A stretch of DNA of 64,000 nucleotides from Tillus elongatus (taxonomy: Eukaryota; Arthropoda; Insecta; Coleoptera; Cleridae), in assembly GCA_964006375.1 (NCBI GenBank), contig OZ023265.1, positions 157,169,618 to 157,233,617 on the forward strand, read 5' to 3'. The translations under genes and the position numbers were made by a program. Shown in pieces: positions 1 through 33,790 of this stretch. The number at the start of each line of letters is the position of its first letter. Positions within the stretch are counted from its first letter, which is position 1. Below the pieces are notes generated by a model. The model made no database searches and had not been told where the DNA came from. It worked only from the letters and a program-made list of their open reading frames with translations.

Positions 1-462
1 GCCGCTCCTACACTCGTTATCCTGGACTCCATTCAAAAGAGAGCTATACGTCTCATCGGTGACCCTACCCTCACCCACAGGCTGCCATCCCTCGTCCAGC
101 GACGTGCGGTTGGTGACCTCTCTCTCTCTTATAGATATCTGCACGGGCACTGCTTAGAGGAGCTTTCCTCCATAGGTCCCCCACCTGCTGCCCCCAACAG
201 ATCTACCAGGGGAACAGAGCGAATGCACCCTTTTAATGTCCAGGTCACCAGACATAGAACATCTTGTTATGCTCGCTCTTTTCTCCCGAGGACTTCCAAA
301 TTGTGGAATTCTTTGCCGGCACATGTTTTTCCTTCTCCTCCGAACCTCCGAACCTTCAAGTCCAGAATTAACAACCTGCTTTTTCCTCCTTGTCAACACC
401 CACGGTACGATAGTATTTAGGCTGTAAGCCCTCGTGGTGTGTTGTTGAAATTAAAAAAAAAA
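1..462 (+). mobile_element. 3' end of a jockey/CR1-like LINE (family J), cut by the window edge
   Basis: This is nearly the same sequence as the 3' end of the long LINE at 17264-20503: the last about 140 codons of the reverse transcriptase ORF (frame with RAIRLIGDPTLT, RTSKLWNSLPAHVFPSPP), the stop TAG at 418-420, then a 3' UTR containing CCCTCGTGGTGTGTTGTTGA and an A-rich tail. The C-terminal reading frame is broken near 180-220. The element runs off the left edge of the window. Confidence 0.85.
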
Positions 463-477
463 CATCGATAACTCAAA

Positions 478-546
478 AAATAATGGGCCGATTTAATTAA
501 ATTTGGTGAATACCTTCCTTTTGCAAGTGGCTTGGATAAGTTCGTT
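478..546 (+). repeat. fragment of the composite (TA)n repeat family
   Basis: GATAACTCAAAAAATAATGG and the following GGTGAATACCTTCCTTTTGC match the block that follows the (TA)n arrays at 6201 and 61180. The match stops abruptly after GTTCGTTAG at 546. Confidence 0.6.
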
Positions 547-2389
547 AGGGTAATATACAAATTAATGGAGGTATTTTATTTACGCAACCCTTTATTTTAG
601 ATTAGAAACTATTTACAAAATATATATACAAAACAATATTTACAAATTATATACAAATAAATTATGTGGGTGATAACATTAATCAGAACGTGGCTCTCGC
701 TAAAGCGGTAAGGATTAGTGTATGATGAAGCGTACGTATTCAGCCAGGTATATACGATACGAGCGGTGTTTTACTCAAGCGAGGATACGGCAGGCAGGCG
801 ACCCATAGCGATAGACAACGTCAAAATAATAACCATAACCTATCAGTCAAAGCAGAGGAGAGCGGAGAAGAAAAAGGGCGAAATGAAGAGACGGAATGAG
901 AGTTCCCGGGAGGTCTATGCGGACCTCAGCATCTCCGCTGAGGCCAAACCAGGACACAAACATCTTGATTACTTTAGCGACCTGTGAATCCTCAGCGTCC
1001 TTACTAAAATAACACAAGAATTTTATTGTATGAAGCGGACAGCCTGGAGCCAGACAAAGTCACAGGGTTAATTGGAAAGGAACGTGTCACTTGTAGTGAG
1101 CTAGATAGGCTGTGAATCCTCAGTTTCCCTATCGGGATCAATCCAAGATGAATATATCTCGATTACTTAAGTGAGCCGTGAATCGTCAGCATCCTCAGAA
1201 AAATAATGTAAGAAAATCTAGCATACGGGAATTGTCTAAAGCGGCGGCGGCAAGTCAGCACAAGCAGAAATAATTCGCTTACAGAGATTTGGATTGATAA
1301 AGGTGATAATTAAAAAATATAAAAAATCGCTATAAAATATGAATCAATGAAAAAGGAGAATTTTTCACCTATGACATTATTTTTGTATACCAAAATCAGC
1401 CAAACCAGGTGTGCTCGAAGGGAAAGCGGAATCGGAATCGGTACGGTTTTTTACGGCTGGTGACGGCTCACTATTGACGGCTTGCTAGCGGAACTAGAAT
1501 TGTCTCTACCTCGTGTGGCGTCCGCTTTTATATGATTTTCACAGACGGCAAAAATTTCCGTGATGCTTGGAATTTAATCACCTTATCACGGCTGGAAAAA
1601 ATAATTCATACGAAATACACATTCAATTAAATATAAATCTCCCTAGAATATTTTATGGTTAAAATATTTTACCAAATATTTATATAGTTTGTATTTGTTA
1701 TTCTCCATTTAATTCATTATTTACTTAGTAATTACGCGTTTTGCACGACAGACCAATGGAAAATAACACTTCATCACAACCTGTGATAATTTACTCTTCG
1801 CAGAAAGACATTCTTATAAAATTAATTTGGGGTCCATGACTTGACCACAAAAAAATATTCGCATTCCTGTACCCATATACTTTTGAACCATATATTACTC
1901 GATTTTTAATAATAGAGAATAGTCACCCCCCTGAAGCTATGTTACCCAAAGACAATTCGCAGAGTTCTTTTGTTGGGTGCTAACTGGATACCAAATTGGA
2001 ACATGATATCTCAATTCGTTCGAAAGTTGCGCCTATTAACACACGGACGTAGAGACCGAAAAACCTAACGAGTGTCAGACCGACAGAAATAAAATTCCAG
2101 CCATAATCAAGTAGCCTATATGGTTTGAGACTTTTTACGCCGTTTTAACAACGAAAATTTCGAAGTTTCTGTCACCGATATTCCACCCTCGCACCTTCTA
2201 TTGGTAATTTAGTTTCGGCAGAGAATACGAGATGCTTGATAAAATTGATATATTTCTAATGAACAAACTCTAAAACGTTATATTGCTCGAGTTTTAACCA
2301 AAAAAATATCACTTTTCACCAAATCATTTCGCATGAATGAAATCCCATGAAAATGACGCATTCAGAGAGCTTTTGGTTTGTATTACTCG
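547..2389. other. intergenic; only short internal repeats seen
   Basis: No gene recognised. The motif GTGAATCCTCAGC/TTTCC recurs near 986, 1112 and 1179 (the last as GTGAATCGTCAGCATCC), between unrelated spacers. An 89-codon frame at 718-987 has no family resemblance. A related phrase (TATATTACTCGATTTTTAA at 1890, TATATTGCTCGAGTTTTAAC at 2278) also repeats. It could hold an old element, but no ends are visible. Confidence 0.4.
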
Positions 2390-3125
2390 TCGAAAAAAAA
2401 CTCTGGACGCAGTAAGTGCGTTATGGCAGTGAATTTTTATAAAAATGCTTTGAATATCAAATATGTCATTTTAATGCAAGCAGTCATCAATTTGGTTACC
2501 GGTATAATCTATATAGTAGAAACAATGTGCCATATTTTATCAAAATATCTTATTGTTTGAACACGGACAAAAATTTTCCGACAATAAACTTTAAACGTTG
2601 GTTTCCTACCCAACAAACCTTAGGTTAATAGCAAATTGGGTTATTGAAATTTGAAGGATTTAATGAAAATTTGCTACCAAAATGCACTTACTGCGATTTT
2701 TTTTTTCTTACAAACATATTTCGATAAAAATGCAATAAAATAAGGCTGTTCGAAAAAAAAATTGTAGGGATCACCAACGATCGACTTATAGGCCAGCCGG
2801 TGATTGTCAAATTTTATAAGATGCAGCTCAAGACACCCTATAATTAACTTATACAATTTTTTCTCGTCTCTTGTATAATAATAATTATATTCAGCTTTAC
2901 CGTAGAAACTCGTCACCCTGTATATATGTAAGCAGATCAAAACTGAACGTAAACCCGGATATGGATTCCAGGGGGCCTAGTTTGCGCTCATTTGAAGAAA
3001 TCTTTTTTAAATTCTAAAGTCGCGGACTCCTCATTGACGAATTTTTTGTACGAAAATGAGCTTAAAATTATGGACCGTTAAACCATAAACTTAACTAAAA
3101 CTACCGCCAAAGCATCAGAGAGTAA
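2390..3125 (-). repeat. composite (TA)n-family copy, minus orientation
   Basis: It begins with a hairpin end (CTGGACGCAGTAAGTGCGTTA at 2402, inverted partner at 2670-2697) and continues as the reverse complement of the copy at 5993-7410. It includes the block around 2770-2860 (mirror of 6840-6920), the SDALA-coding block at 3080-3120 and the CCCGGATATGG block at 2950-2990. The (TA)n array is reduced to TATATATG here. Confidence 0.6.
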
Positions 3126-3438
3126 ATATACTAACCTGTTGCATATCAGCCCTTTTGTAAAACTTCGATCCTTTATATGTGTTGATAAAACATAACAAAC
3201 ACTGTTTAATCCACCCACTAACATTAATAAAGAAATAATTTGCACTTGTATATAAAAATTTCCCAAATAACACAAATAATTCGTCGACTCAAACAAATAA
3301 ACATATAAATACTCTCATACCAATACCATATGATAGATAAACGTCAGTTACAGCGTGTAACAGACCTGCGTCAAATGTTCCGTTACCATGGGCAACAACA
3401 TACTAGATCTCATATAAGCTATTTTCAATGAAACTCGG

Positions 3439-3624
3439 AGACGCCCTCGTGGCGCAGGTGTATAGGTGCCAGCCTGCTAAGCGAGAGGTCCCGGGTTCGA
3501 TTCCCGGGCGAGCCAATTTGACTCTGTCTGGAAAATTTTAAAAAATATAGAATGATGGGAAAAATGTGCTAATGGCCTGAGATGCCGCAGCCAATAATAT
3601 TAAAATTAAAAAAAAAAAAAAAAA
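3439..3624 (+). mobile_element. tRNA-derived SINE with 12-bp target-site duplication
   Basis: The head at 3442-3515 is tRNA-like: A-box-like TGGCGCAGGTG, B-box GGTTCGATTCC, and a T-stem (CCCGG/CCGGG). Its ends do not form a full acceptor stem, so this is not a working tRNA gene. The body ends in CGCAGCCAATA...AAATTAAAA plus poly(A). AATGAAACTCGG occurs just before (3427-3438) and just after (3625-3636) and is a clean target-site duplication. The tail resembles the 3' end of the LINE at 50884-53984. Confidence 0.85.
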
Positions 3625-3636
3625 AATGAAACTCGG

Positions 3637-4190
<554 letters not shown>

Positions 4191-4722
4191 CTGCCGTATA
4201 GGTACTCTCCAATAGTGGCTGAATTTGAAAAATTATCGGAGAAATGTTTTTAGTGTTTCCGTAGAAATTATTTTTTGTAAAATGTTTGTGATAGGTTGGT
4301 AATTAATAAATGTTTGTTAAGTTATTGTAAAAAAAATTTTTGAATTTTTGTGAAAAATAAAATTTGGTGTGTCATTCCTGAAGGCAATTTCTGTAAAAAA
4401 AAATGTGATTTTTTTTCAATTTTTTTTTGTCCTAAAGCTGTTTGCGAATAATTATATCTCGGTAGGTGTGTAAATAGATTGGAGAGGTTCGCTGGCCAGG
4501 AAAATAGGCCCAGTTTTTTCTGGACACTTTTAAGTGTATTTTCGGAAGGTGATTGTACTTTTTGAAATAACAAAGCTATCCTAATGAAATATTGTACATT
4601 GTTACTACCATATAGGTTATACTGCCAACCAAATGTCCTTCTTTTAAAAACAAGGCATTTTTGCACTTAAAAACATTTTTACGGAAATTCGCTACCATAA
4701 CGCACTTGCCGCGTCCATACTT
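4191..4722 (-). repeat. degraded composite-family segment with hairpin end
   Basis: It ends with TTCGCTACCATAACGCACTT GCCGCGTCC at 4686-4714, the minus-strand form of the family's terminal motif. The interior shares phrases such as TATAGGTTATACTG with 7328 and 62343. No coding function. Confidence 0.55.
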
Positions 4723-5001
4723 TTTTTTAATTTAAAAGTGTAGATCTTCTCATTAGTTAATTTTTTCCACAAAAATTCCTTGAAATAGACAAAACCAATA
4801 GGAATTTGTTATTTATTTGCAGTTGCTATAATAAACAATAAAAACCAACCAACTTATATAGGTACGCTAATTAGTGAATTTTCGTAGAAAAAATTCACTA
4901 ATGAGGAGATCCCGACTTTTGAATTTTGAAAAATTTTTTGCAAATGAGCGCGATCTAGGACCCCTAGAACCCATATCCGGGGTCAGTTTCAATTTTTATA
5001 T

Positions 5002-5119
<118 letters not shown>

Positions 5120-5129
5120 CACACCGATA

Positions 5130-5692
5130 ACTCAAAAAATAATAGGCCGATTTTGATAAAATTTGGCATGTACTTTTCTTTCGTAAATGGCTTTAATAAG
5201 TTCGTTAGTCAGGAAAATCGGATGAGGTTTTCCGGGAAAATTTTGAGTTTTCATTCGAAAAAAATTCCTATCTCAAAAAGTAATAAGCCGATTTTAATAA
5301 AATTTGGTATGTACCTTCCTTTTGTAAATGGCTTTGACAAGTTTGTTAGTCAAGAAAATCGGATGAGGTTTTCTGGGAAAATTTTGAGTTTTCATTGGAA
5401 AAAAATTCTTATCTCAAAAAGTAAAAAGCCGATTTAAAAAAAATTTGGCAGATACCTCCCTTTTGTGAATGGCTTTGACAAGTTTGTTAGTCAGGAAAAG
5501 CGGACGAGGTTTTCTGGGAAAATTTTGAGTTTTCATTCGAAAAAAATTTATATCTCAAAGAATAATGGCCAGTTTTGATATAATTTGGCATGTACCTTCC
5601 TTTTGTAAATGGCTTTGACAAGTTTGTTAATCAGAAAAATCGGACGAGGTTTTCCGAAAAAATTTTGAGTTTTTATTTGAAAAAAATTTTTA
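5130..5692 (+). repeat. four tandem repeats of about 141 bp
   Basis: Units start with a CTCAAARARTAA-type phrase at 5130, 5271, 5412 and 5553, and a degraded fifth start (TCTTAGAAAATAA) falls at 5693. Each contains GGCATGTACCTTCCTTTTGT-like and AAATCGGATGAGGTTTTC-like phrases. The units differ from each other by scattered substitutions. Confidence 0.85.
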
Positions 5693-6122
5693 TCTTAGAA
5701 AATAAAAAAATTATGATAACCAAATTTGGTAGGTAGGTTTACGATATAAAAAGTAAACTACACACCAAAATTGAGATTTCTATGTTACAAGAAAAAAAAG
5801 TTATAATAAAATATTTTGTGCAAGATCATTTCTATGAAAATTCACTACCATAACGCACTTGCTGCGTCCAGGCTTTTTTTGGTGATGATGGAGGACAAAG
5901 GTGGCATAGCCTCGACTGTATTTTTATTACCCACATATTTTTTAGCTCATTTTAAATCAACGTCAAAATCTTAAGTGCAACGTCAGTATTTATTAGTGAA
6001 TTTTCTTAAAAAAATTCACTAATGAGGAGATCCCGACTATTGAATTTTGAGAAAATTTCTTCAAATGAGCGCTAATTAAGACCCCCAGAACACATATCCG
6101 GGGTCAGTTTCAATTTTTATAT

Positions 6123-6125
<3 letters not shown>

Positions 6126-6200
<75 letters not shown>
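6126..6200. repeat. (TA)n microsatellite, 75 bp
   Basis: AT dinucleotide array inside the composite-family copy 5993-7412. Confidence 0.97.
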
Positions 6201-6204
<4 letters not shown>

Positions 6205-6488
6205 CACACCGATAACTCAAAAAATAATGGGCGGATTTTGTTTAAATTTGGTGAATAAATTCCTTTTGCAAATGGCTTGGATAAGTTCGTTAGCCAGGAA
6301 AATCTGCCAAGGTTTTCCCGGAAAATTTTGTGTTTTCTTTTGAAAAAAATTTATATCTCCGGAATTAATAAGGTAAGGGCAACCAAATTTAGTACACGGG
6401 TTTATGTTCTTATATGTAAGTTACCTACCAAAATTTAGCGCTGTAGCTCAAAATACAAAAAAGTTATAGGCAATTAAAGAAAAATAAA

Positions 6489-6713
6489 TTGGGGTTTTCC
6501 TCAAAACGTCAAAGTTGCGATTTAAAACGTCAAAATCAGCCACATTTAGGCAAAGAACTTGAATCTAATACGGGCTATGGAAATAAAATGTCTCAAGAAG
6601 AATGTTTTACAAACCCTGAAGTCTTAGTTTCAACCGTCATTGTCCTTCATTTTACTAAAATATTACCAGAAAATTCATTTCAAATAGACCCTTTCTCTGG
6701 TGCTTGGCAGTAG
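6489..6713 (+). pseudogene. short conserved frame within the composite repeat (unknown)
   Basis: Seventy-four codons starting MGFSSKRQSCDLKRQNQPHL and ending ENSFQIDPFSGAW. A diverged copy at 61460-61720 keeps the same frame and much of the peptide (MGFSSKHQ...DLKRQN...ENTFQIDPFSDALAVGL). A minus-strand relic of the last part (SDALAVVLVKF) lies at 3080-3120. It may be a captured exon or simply conserved repeat DNA. I do not recognise the protein. Confidence 0.3.
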
Positions 6714-6971
6714 CTTTAGCTATAGAGTTTATCGTTTAATGTATATAATTTTTGTCGAATTTTCGTAAAAAATCAATAAAGCTCAATATAGCCGTAATTA
6801 TAAAAGATATAAAAAAAATTTGTATATATTAATTATAGGGTGTCTTGAGCTACATCTGAAAAAAATATTTATACAATCACAGGGTGGCCCATAAGTCGTT
6901 GGTGATACAATTATTATTATTTTTAATCAAACACGCCTTTCCATCGAAATATAATGCATGTTTGTAAGAAA

Positions 6972-7412
6972 AAAATTCTGAACGCAGCAAGTGCGTTATG
7001 GTAGCGAACTTTATTTGTTTATGTAGAAATCATTGTTTGTGAAATTTTTGTAAAATTTTGGTAATTAGTACCTAATGTTTAATGAGTTATTGTAAAAAAG
7101 ATGTTTTTGGATTTTCGCAAAAAAGTTGTTTACAATTTTTTTCGTAAGTTTTGTCGAAAAGCTTTTTGTAAATAATTATATCTTGGTAGGTGGCTAAATA
7201 CCTTGAAGAAGTTTGTTGGCCAGGAAAATCGGGTCAGTTTTTCGGATATATTTTAAGTTAGTTTTCGAAAAATATTTGCCCTTTTCCAACAACAAAGTTA
7301 TTTTGATAAAATGTGGTACATTGTTCCCACTATAGAGGTTATACTGGTTATAAAAACCATTTTTATGAAAATTCACTACCATAACGCACTTGCTGCGTCC
7401 CGAGTTTTTTTT
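6972..7412. mobile_element. hairpin (MITE-like) unit with inverted GCAGCAAGTGCGTTATGG ends
   Basis: Inverted ends ACGCAGCAAGTGCGTTATGG (6981) and CCATAACGCACTTGCTGCGT (7378) enclose about 400 bp of noncoding DNA. Similar inward-facing pairs stand at 2402/2690 and 62153/62425. It could be a MITE on its own or the end of the larger composite element. Confidence 0.55.
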
Positions 7413-8621
7413 TTAATAGCCATGCAATTTGTGTTTTCGGACAAATAATATTAATTGAATTTCATATGCTATTACATTTTTATTGGAGAGTTATAATAGA
7501 ACCTAATATTTAAAAATTAATAGTACAATTACCTTTACTAAAGTAATTAGTAATTTTTAGTGTATGTATGTTATATATACTAGAGATAAAAATCTTTAAA
7601 TACTTAGTTTATTACTCTTCCTAGACTGGTAAGAATATCAAGGTCAGTACTATATTTTGACCATTTAAAATAGTAATTTACGTTACAAGTCCGGAAAATA
7701 CTGTTTTTTTGGACGAGTCGGCAAAATTCTAGGACGAGCCGCAGGCGAGTCCTGGAAGTCTGCGAGTCCAAAAAAACTGTTTGCGGACGTGTTGCGTACA
7801 CTATTTTTTCGTGTAAAATAACCGTGTAGAATAACAAATCAATGAGACACATTTCTTTATTATATTTCTTTGTAGAACAAAATTTCGAACATTTTAATTC
7901 TTATTTGTATTAAATATTGCAATTCGAACAGAAGATAGGTACTAACAGAAACATTCTATTTCTTATTTATATTAATATAAACTCACTATCGCTGTTGCTT
8001 TCCATAGTTTATTGCGACAATTGCGACCAAAAACCATGCAAACTTTCGAAAATTAAAATGTCAACTAATTTCATTTCAGATAGCTGTCAGTCGTTATTTC
8101 GTTGCTATGGTAATGTTCAACTGCATTTATCAAAATCATACCTACCAAGATTTTCATATTCACAATGACAACAACGGTGTGATTCTTGCCGGCCTAGTCC
8201 GGGAAGTACGTACTTCCCGGACTAGGCCAAAGAAATGCTACTTTCTCAAAGAAAAAGCGTTCGGGAAGTGGGTACTTCCCGGACGGTTGCCGAAAAAAAA
8301 TATTACTGATTCACAACCGACTTTCCTGGATTTTTTAAGTTAAATTTATTGCTTTTTGCATTTTTGTATTTTAGCAACAGTATAGTTTCTACAGTTGTAT
8401 TTTTTTAATCAAAATTGCTTGTAATCTTGTCAGTTTATTAATTACAAGATAATTACCAGATCCAAATTTTTTAACGTTTTGAAAGTACTACTACAAAATA
8501 CACAAAACTTTAAGTATAAATAATTTTCCACCTAGTAATCTGCAGTGTCCTTGATATATTTTTTTATCAAACGTTGATTTTGATAATCTGAAACAATTGA
8601 AAGAAGGTCTATGTTTCACCT
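7413..8621. other. intergenic with several hairpins, no gene recognised
   Basis: Besides the palindromes listed separately, an inverted pair CTGTTTTTTTGGAC (7701) / GTCCAAAAAAACTG (7766) encloses GAGTCGGC...GAGCCGCAGGCGAGTCC. Frames of 78-83 codons at 7604-8343 show no family resemblance. Confidence 0.4.
8191..8228. repeat. 38-bp perfect palindrome
   Basis: GGCCTAGTCCGGGAAGTAC is followed directly by its exact reverse complement, with no spacer. An imperfect relative (GTTCGGGAAGTGGGTACTTC then CCGGAC) follows at 8259-8284. Confidence 0.95.
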
Positions 8622-8690
8622 TTAACCCTGCTGCGCCGTTCGCATTTAGCTTACACCTGAGCTGCTCGGGTCATAAGTGACCCATGTATA
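8622..8690 (+). mobile_element. possible piggyBac-type terminal fragment
   Basis: TTAACCCTGCTGCGCCGTTC followed by GGGTCATAAGTGACCC resembles ends of piggyBac-like MITEs (TTAA target then CCC). No partner end was found, so this rests on resemblance only. Confidence 0.3.
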
Positions 8691-8929
8691 TAAAGTGACA
8701 AAAGTATTTATAATAAATTAAAAATTATTGTAGTAAAAATGTATATTGGCAACAGAACTAATTTTACCAGCAGTATTATAATGAAAAATAAAAAAAGATT
8801 ACTCATAGCACTGATTACATATTGTAGTAGATGTTTTTTGCAACAATATTTTTTACACTTAGAACACACACTTGAACTTTTATTGTTAATATAAAAATAA
8901 AACATTGTTGTGTATTTGATTAATCTGGG

Positions 8930-9040
<111 letters not shown>

Positions 9041-9077
9041 ACAGCGATAACTCAAAAAATATATAATATAACCTGGG

Positions 9078-9079
<2 letters not shown>

Positions 9080-9141
<62 letters not shown>
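9080..9141. repeat. (TA)n microsatellite, 62 bp
   Basis: Second array, 42 bp after the previous one. Both are preceded by CTGGGAAATATA, so the flank is duplicated. Confidence 0.97.
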
Positions 9142-9144
<3 letters not shown>

Positions 9145-9454
9145 TCATTTATAAACTTCCATAATTAAAAAAAAATAGTTGGGAGCATACGAACTACACA
9201 AAGCCCTGGAATGTAGCTGGCCAGTATAAATTGAACTCGGATAAGATTATATATATACAGGGTAACTTAAATTTGATATTTCAGCCAAACAAAAGCAAAG
9301 TGGTAAAAATATATTTACCTTTGGGAATGTTTGCAAGCAACCTTAAATACACGGATTTGCAAGACGTGTAATCAGGATTATTAAACTGAACTTAACAGCT
9401 TTAGTTATTTGAACTAGTAGTAATTTCAATAAAAACAGAATAAAACCAAAGGAA

Positions 9455-9455
<1 letters not shown>

Positions 9456-9529
<74 letters not shown>
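9456..9529. repeat. (TA)n microsatellite abutting a DNA element
   Basis: AT array whose right end touches the inverted-repeat end CCAAGCAACA of the element at 9530. Confidence 0.97.
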
Positions 9530-9530
<1 letters not shown>

Positions 9531-11565
9531 CCAAGCAACATTTAAAGTCAAATTGACGTAAAATAGACCTAACAATAGGTCGGCGACCAAATCACCACAG
9601 GTCATTTTCAAGTAAAATTTAAGTGTATATTACCAAGGTGGGGAATAAAGTCAAAGTAATATAAGTCGATAATAGGTCCAGCAAGGCATTTCGACCAAGG
9701 CGTTTTAGTTATATTTAGGGCATTTTCATTCTACATTGGGACAATGGACGTAATATATTGGTAAATATGTGCTACGCTTTACTTGAATCTGACATCTAGG
9801 CGCCGAGTGCCGTGAAGTTCTTAACAACGAACTACGCATGTGACATTATTCGGTTCTGTAGGATCTGTGGTTATGTATGTATAAACAAACAGTAGAGTAG
9901 TAGAGATATTGTCCATCTTTGTCAAAAAGTGACATCTTGAATGATCAAAGAACTTACTTTAAATATTTGCAACAATGATAAAGGTGATTCGCACTGTATA
10001 AAGACAAAACCCACTGCGGTTATGTTTTTTTCTGTTAACATGATGAGGATACTTCGATAAAATTCGAGCGCCCGTATAAAAGATAAAATTAGTGAAAATA
10101 AAAAATCATTCAAAATTCTTGAAATTCTGATTTTGGAGGATTGGTGATGTAAACAACACAAAACTATCTTGTCGTCATGGTATACAATCATTATTTAATG
10201 TTTTTATAGAACTAAAATTTGATTACACTATATTTAACAAAAAATTATTTTTCATTTTCCAATACAATCAAGATGGATACCGCAAAATTAATTTAATATG
10301 GCTGCGCTTCTAACATTATTGACCTGAAAGTTAATTTTGCCCTATTTTTTTACGTATAAGTCACAATTCCTAATGACAGGGCAAACTAACCAAAATTTGA
10401 AGGCATTTTGTCCTATTATGGGAATTTCAACTATATGGTAAACGAATTTTGTTTGAATTTATTAGAAGTAAAACATTTTCGTGTATAGAAATATATATTA
10501 CTTATATCCGTGCACAGCCGAGAGACATATAGGAATGATTATACAGCGCTTTTGGTCTTTGATTCCATAATATATAGACATTAATAGAAAATAGAAACAA
10601 AATAAAATAAGTAAATAAACATAAACATGACAGCTGACCGTGTTGCTACTGCTTCACTCCATTTGGCATGAAAATGGATGTATTATATTGAAGAGGGAAA
10701 CGTGCTGATTTGATGTAAGCCACTTTGAATGATCAGCATCTATCACTATTTTTCTGTTAGCATTCTTTACTACTCTATAATAGTTTGTAGTATGTCTGTA
10801 AACTTTTATTGGTTTCAAAGGGGCCTTGTAACACTATATTTGTTACTGGTACACGCACATTAACAACAAGAATAAACTTTTGTTGATGAAGTTTATCAAC
10901 TGACACACCTTTAAGATTCACAAATGTATTTCACTGCTGTACACTTTGAACTTTGAGGACAATTTTTACTTCAAGTCAGATTTTATGGGTATTTTTAACT
11001 TGAAGGTAGGCAATTTGACTTGGAAGACCATTTCTGCAGTAATTATGACTTTATAGCCGATCAGAAGGCCATTTTAGGTTAGCTCAGTGCCTAAAATATT
11101 TCCTGTGCTGTATTGCAATGAAATTGGTAATATATATGTAAGCTGGACTTCATAAGAAGACCTCCAATTTACTACACCACAGAGACATATTGCAGGTTAA
11201 TATTAGGTAATAAATTACCTTAAAGTAGGTATTTCAGGTATCTGGGCTTAGTAGTCGATTTTCAGTCCAATTTAGGGCACACTTCGACCTAAAAATTACG
11301 AACTCTGGAATTGAAACACAAAAGTATATTCAAGTATATTTTATGAGTAAAATTAAACCAATTTTTTCCCAATTTAGTTACTTGTAAGTTACAGACTTTG
11401 GAGTAATTTTAATATTCAAAAATAAGCTAGTTCGGAGCCGCATTTCCAAATTTGTAGTCATTATGACAATTAAGGCAACATTGTGGTTATTTATTACTAA
11501 ATTACAACTTGGTTAGGTTATTTGGACTCGAGTGCTGGTTAACATGCCGTAATTTGTTGCTTGGG
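9530..11565. mobile_element. non-autonomous DNA transposon, about 2.0 kb
   Basis: Short inverted ends GCCAAGCAACA (9530) and TGTTGCTTGGG (11555-11565), both flanked by TA-rich DNA. The interior has repeated short phrases near the ends (TAGACCTAACAATAGGTC, AGGTCATTTTCAAG, TTGACTTGGAAGACCATTT, ACTTCGACCTAAAA) in the style of subterminal transposase sites. No transposase frame is present. Its right end lies 147 bp before the start codon of the beta-trefoil gene, so it may supply promoter sequence. Confidence 0.45.
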
Positions 11566-11711
11566 TATATACATATAAACTTATATAGATAAATCTACAT
11601 GATTGCATGAACCTCGGAAATGGATTCCTAATAGATACTAGACATAACATTATTTTATTTTAACTAAAAATAATTATTAATATACAATTTACCATTTTAT
11701 TTTCTTTTTAG

Positions 11712-33737
<22,026 letters not shown>

Positions 33738-33784
33738 ACTAATAGTACCATTTACATTTACACACATTTTATAAGAAATATTGC

Positions 33785-33790
33785 AATAAA
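33785..33790 (+). promoter_or_regulatory. polyadenylation signal of the beta-trefoil gene
   Basis: AATAAA lies 48 bases after the stop codon of exon 3, a normal distance for a short insect 3' UTR. Confidence 0.6.

Larger units (their letters stand above)
5993..7412 (+). repeat. most complete composite (TA)n-family copy (about 1.4 kb)
   Basis: Palindromic left end (5993-6023), GAGGAGATCCCGAC, CATATCCGGGGTCAGTTTC, (TA)n, CACACCGATAACTCAAAAAA, a protein-like block (6489-6713), a GGGTGTCTTGAGCTAC block (6838), then a hairpin pair: GAACGCAGCAAGTGCGTTAT at 6980 and its inverse CATAACGCACTTGCTGCGTC at 7379. The same order recurs at 60931-62440. Confidence 0.75.

Noticed and set aside
718..987. 89-codon frame upstream
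   Set aside because: No domain, no splice context and a neighbouring repeat; could not be supported as a gene.
3442..3515. a functional tRNA gene
   Set aside because: The acceptor stem does not close and the unit has a SINE body, poly(A) and target-site duplication.
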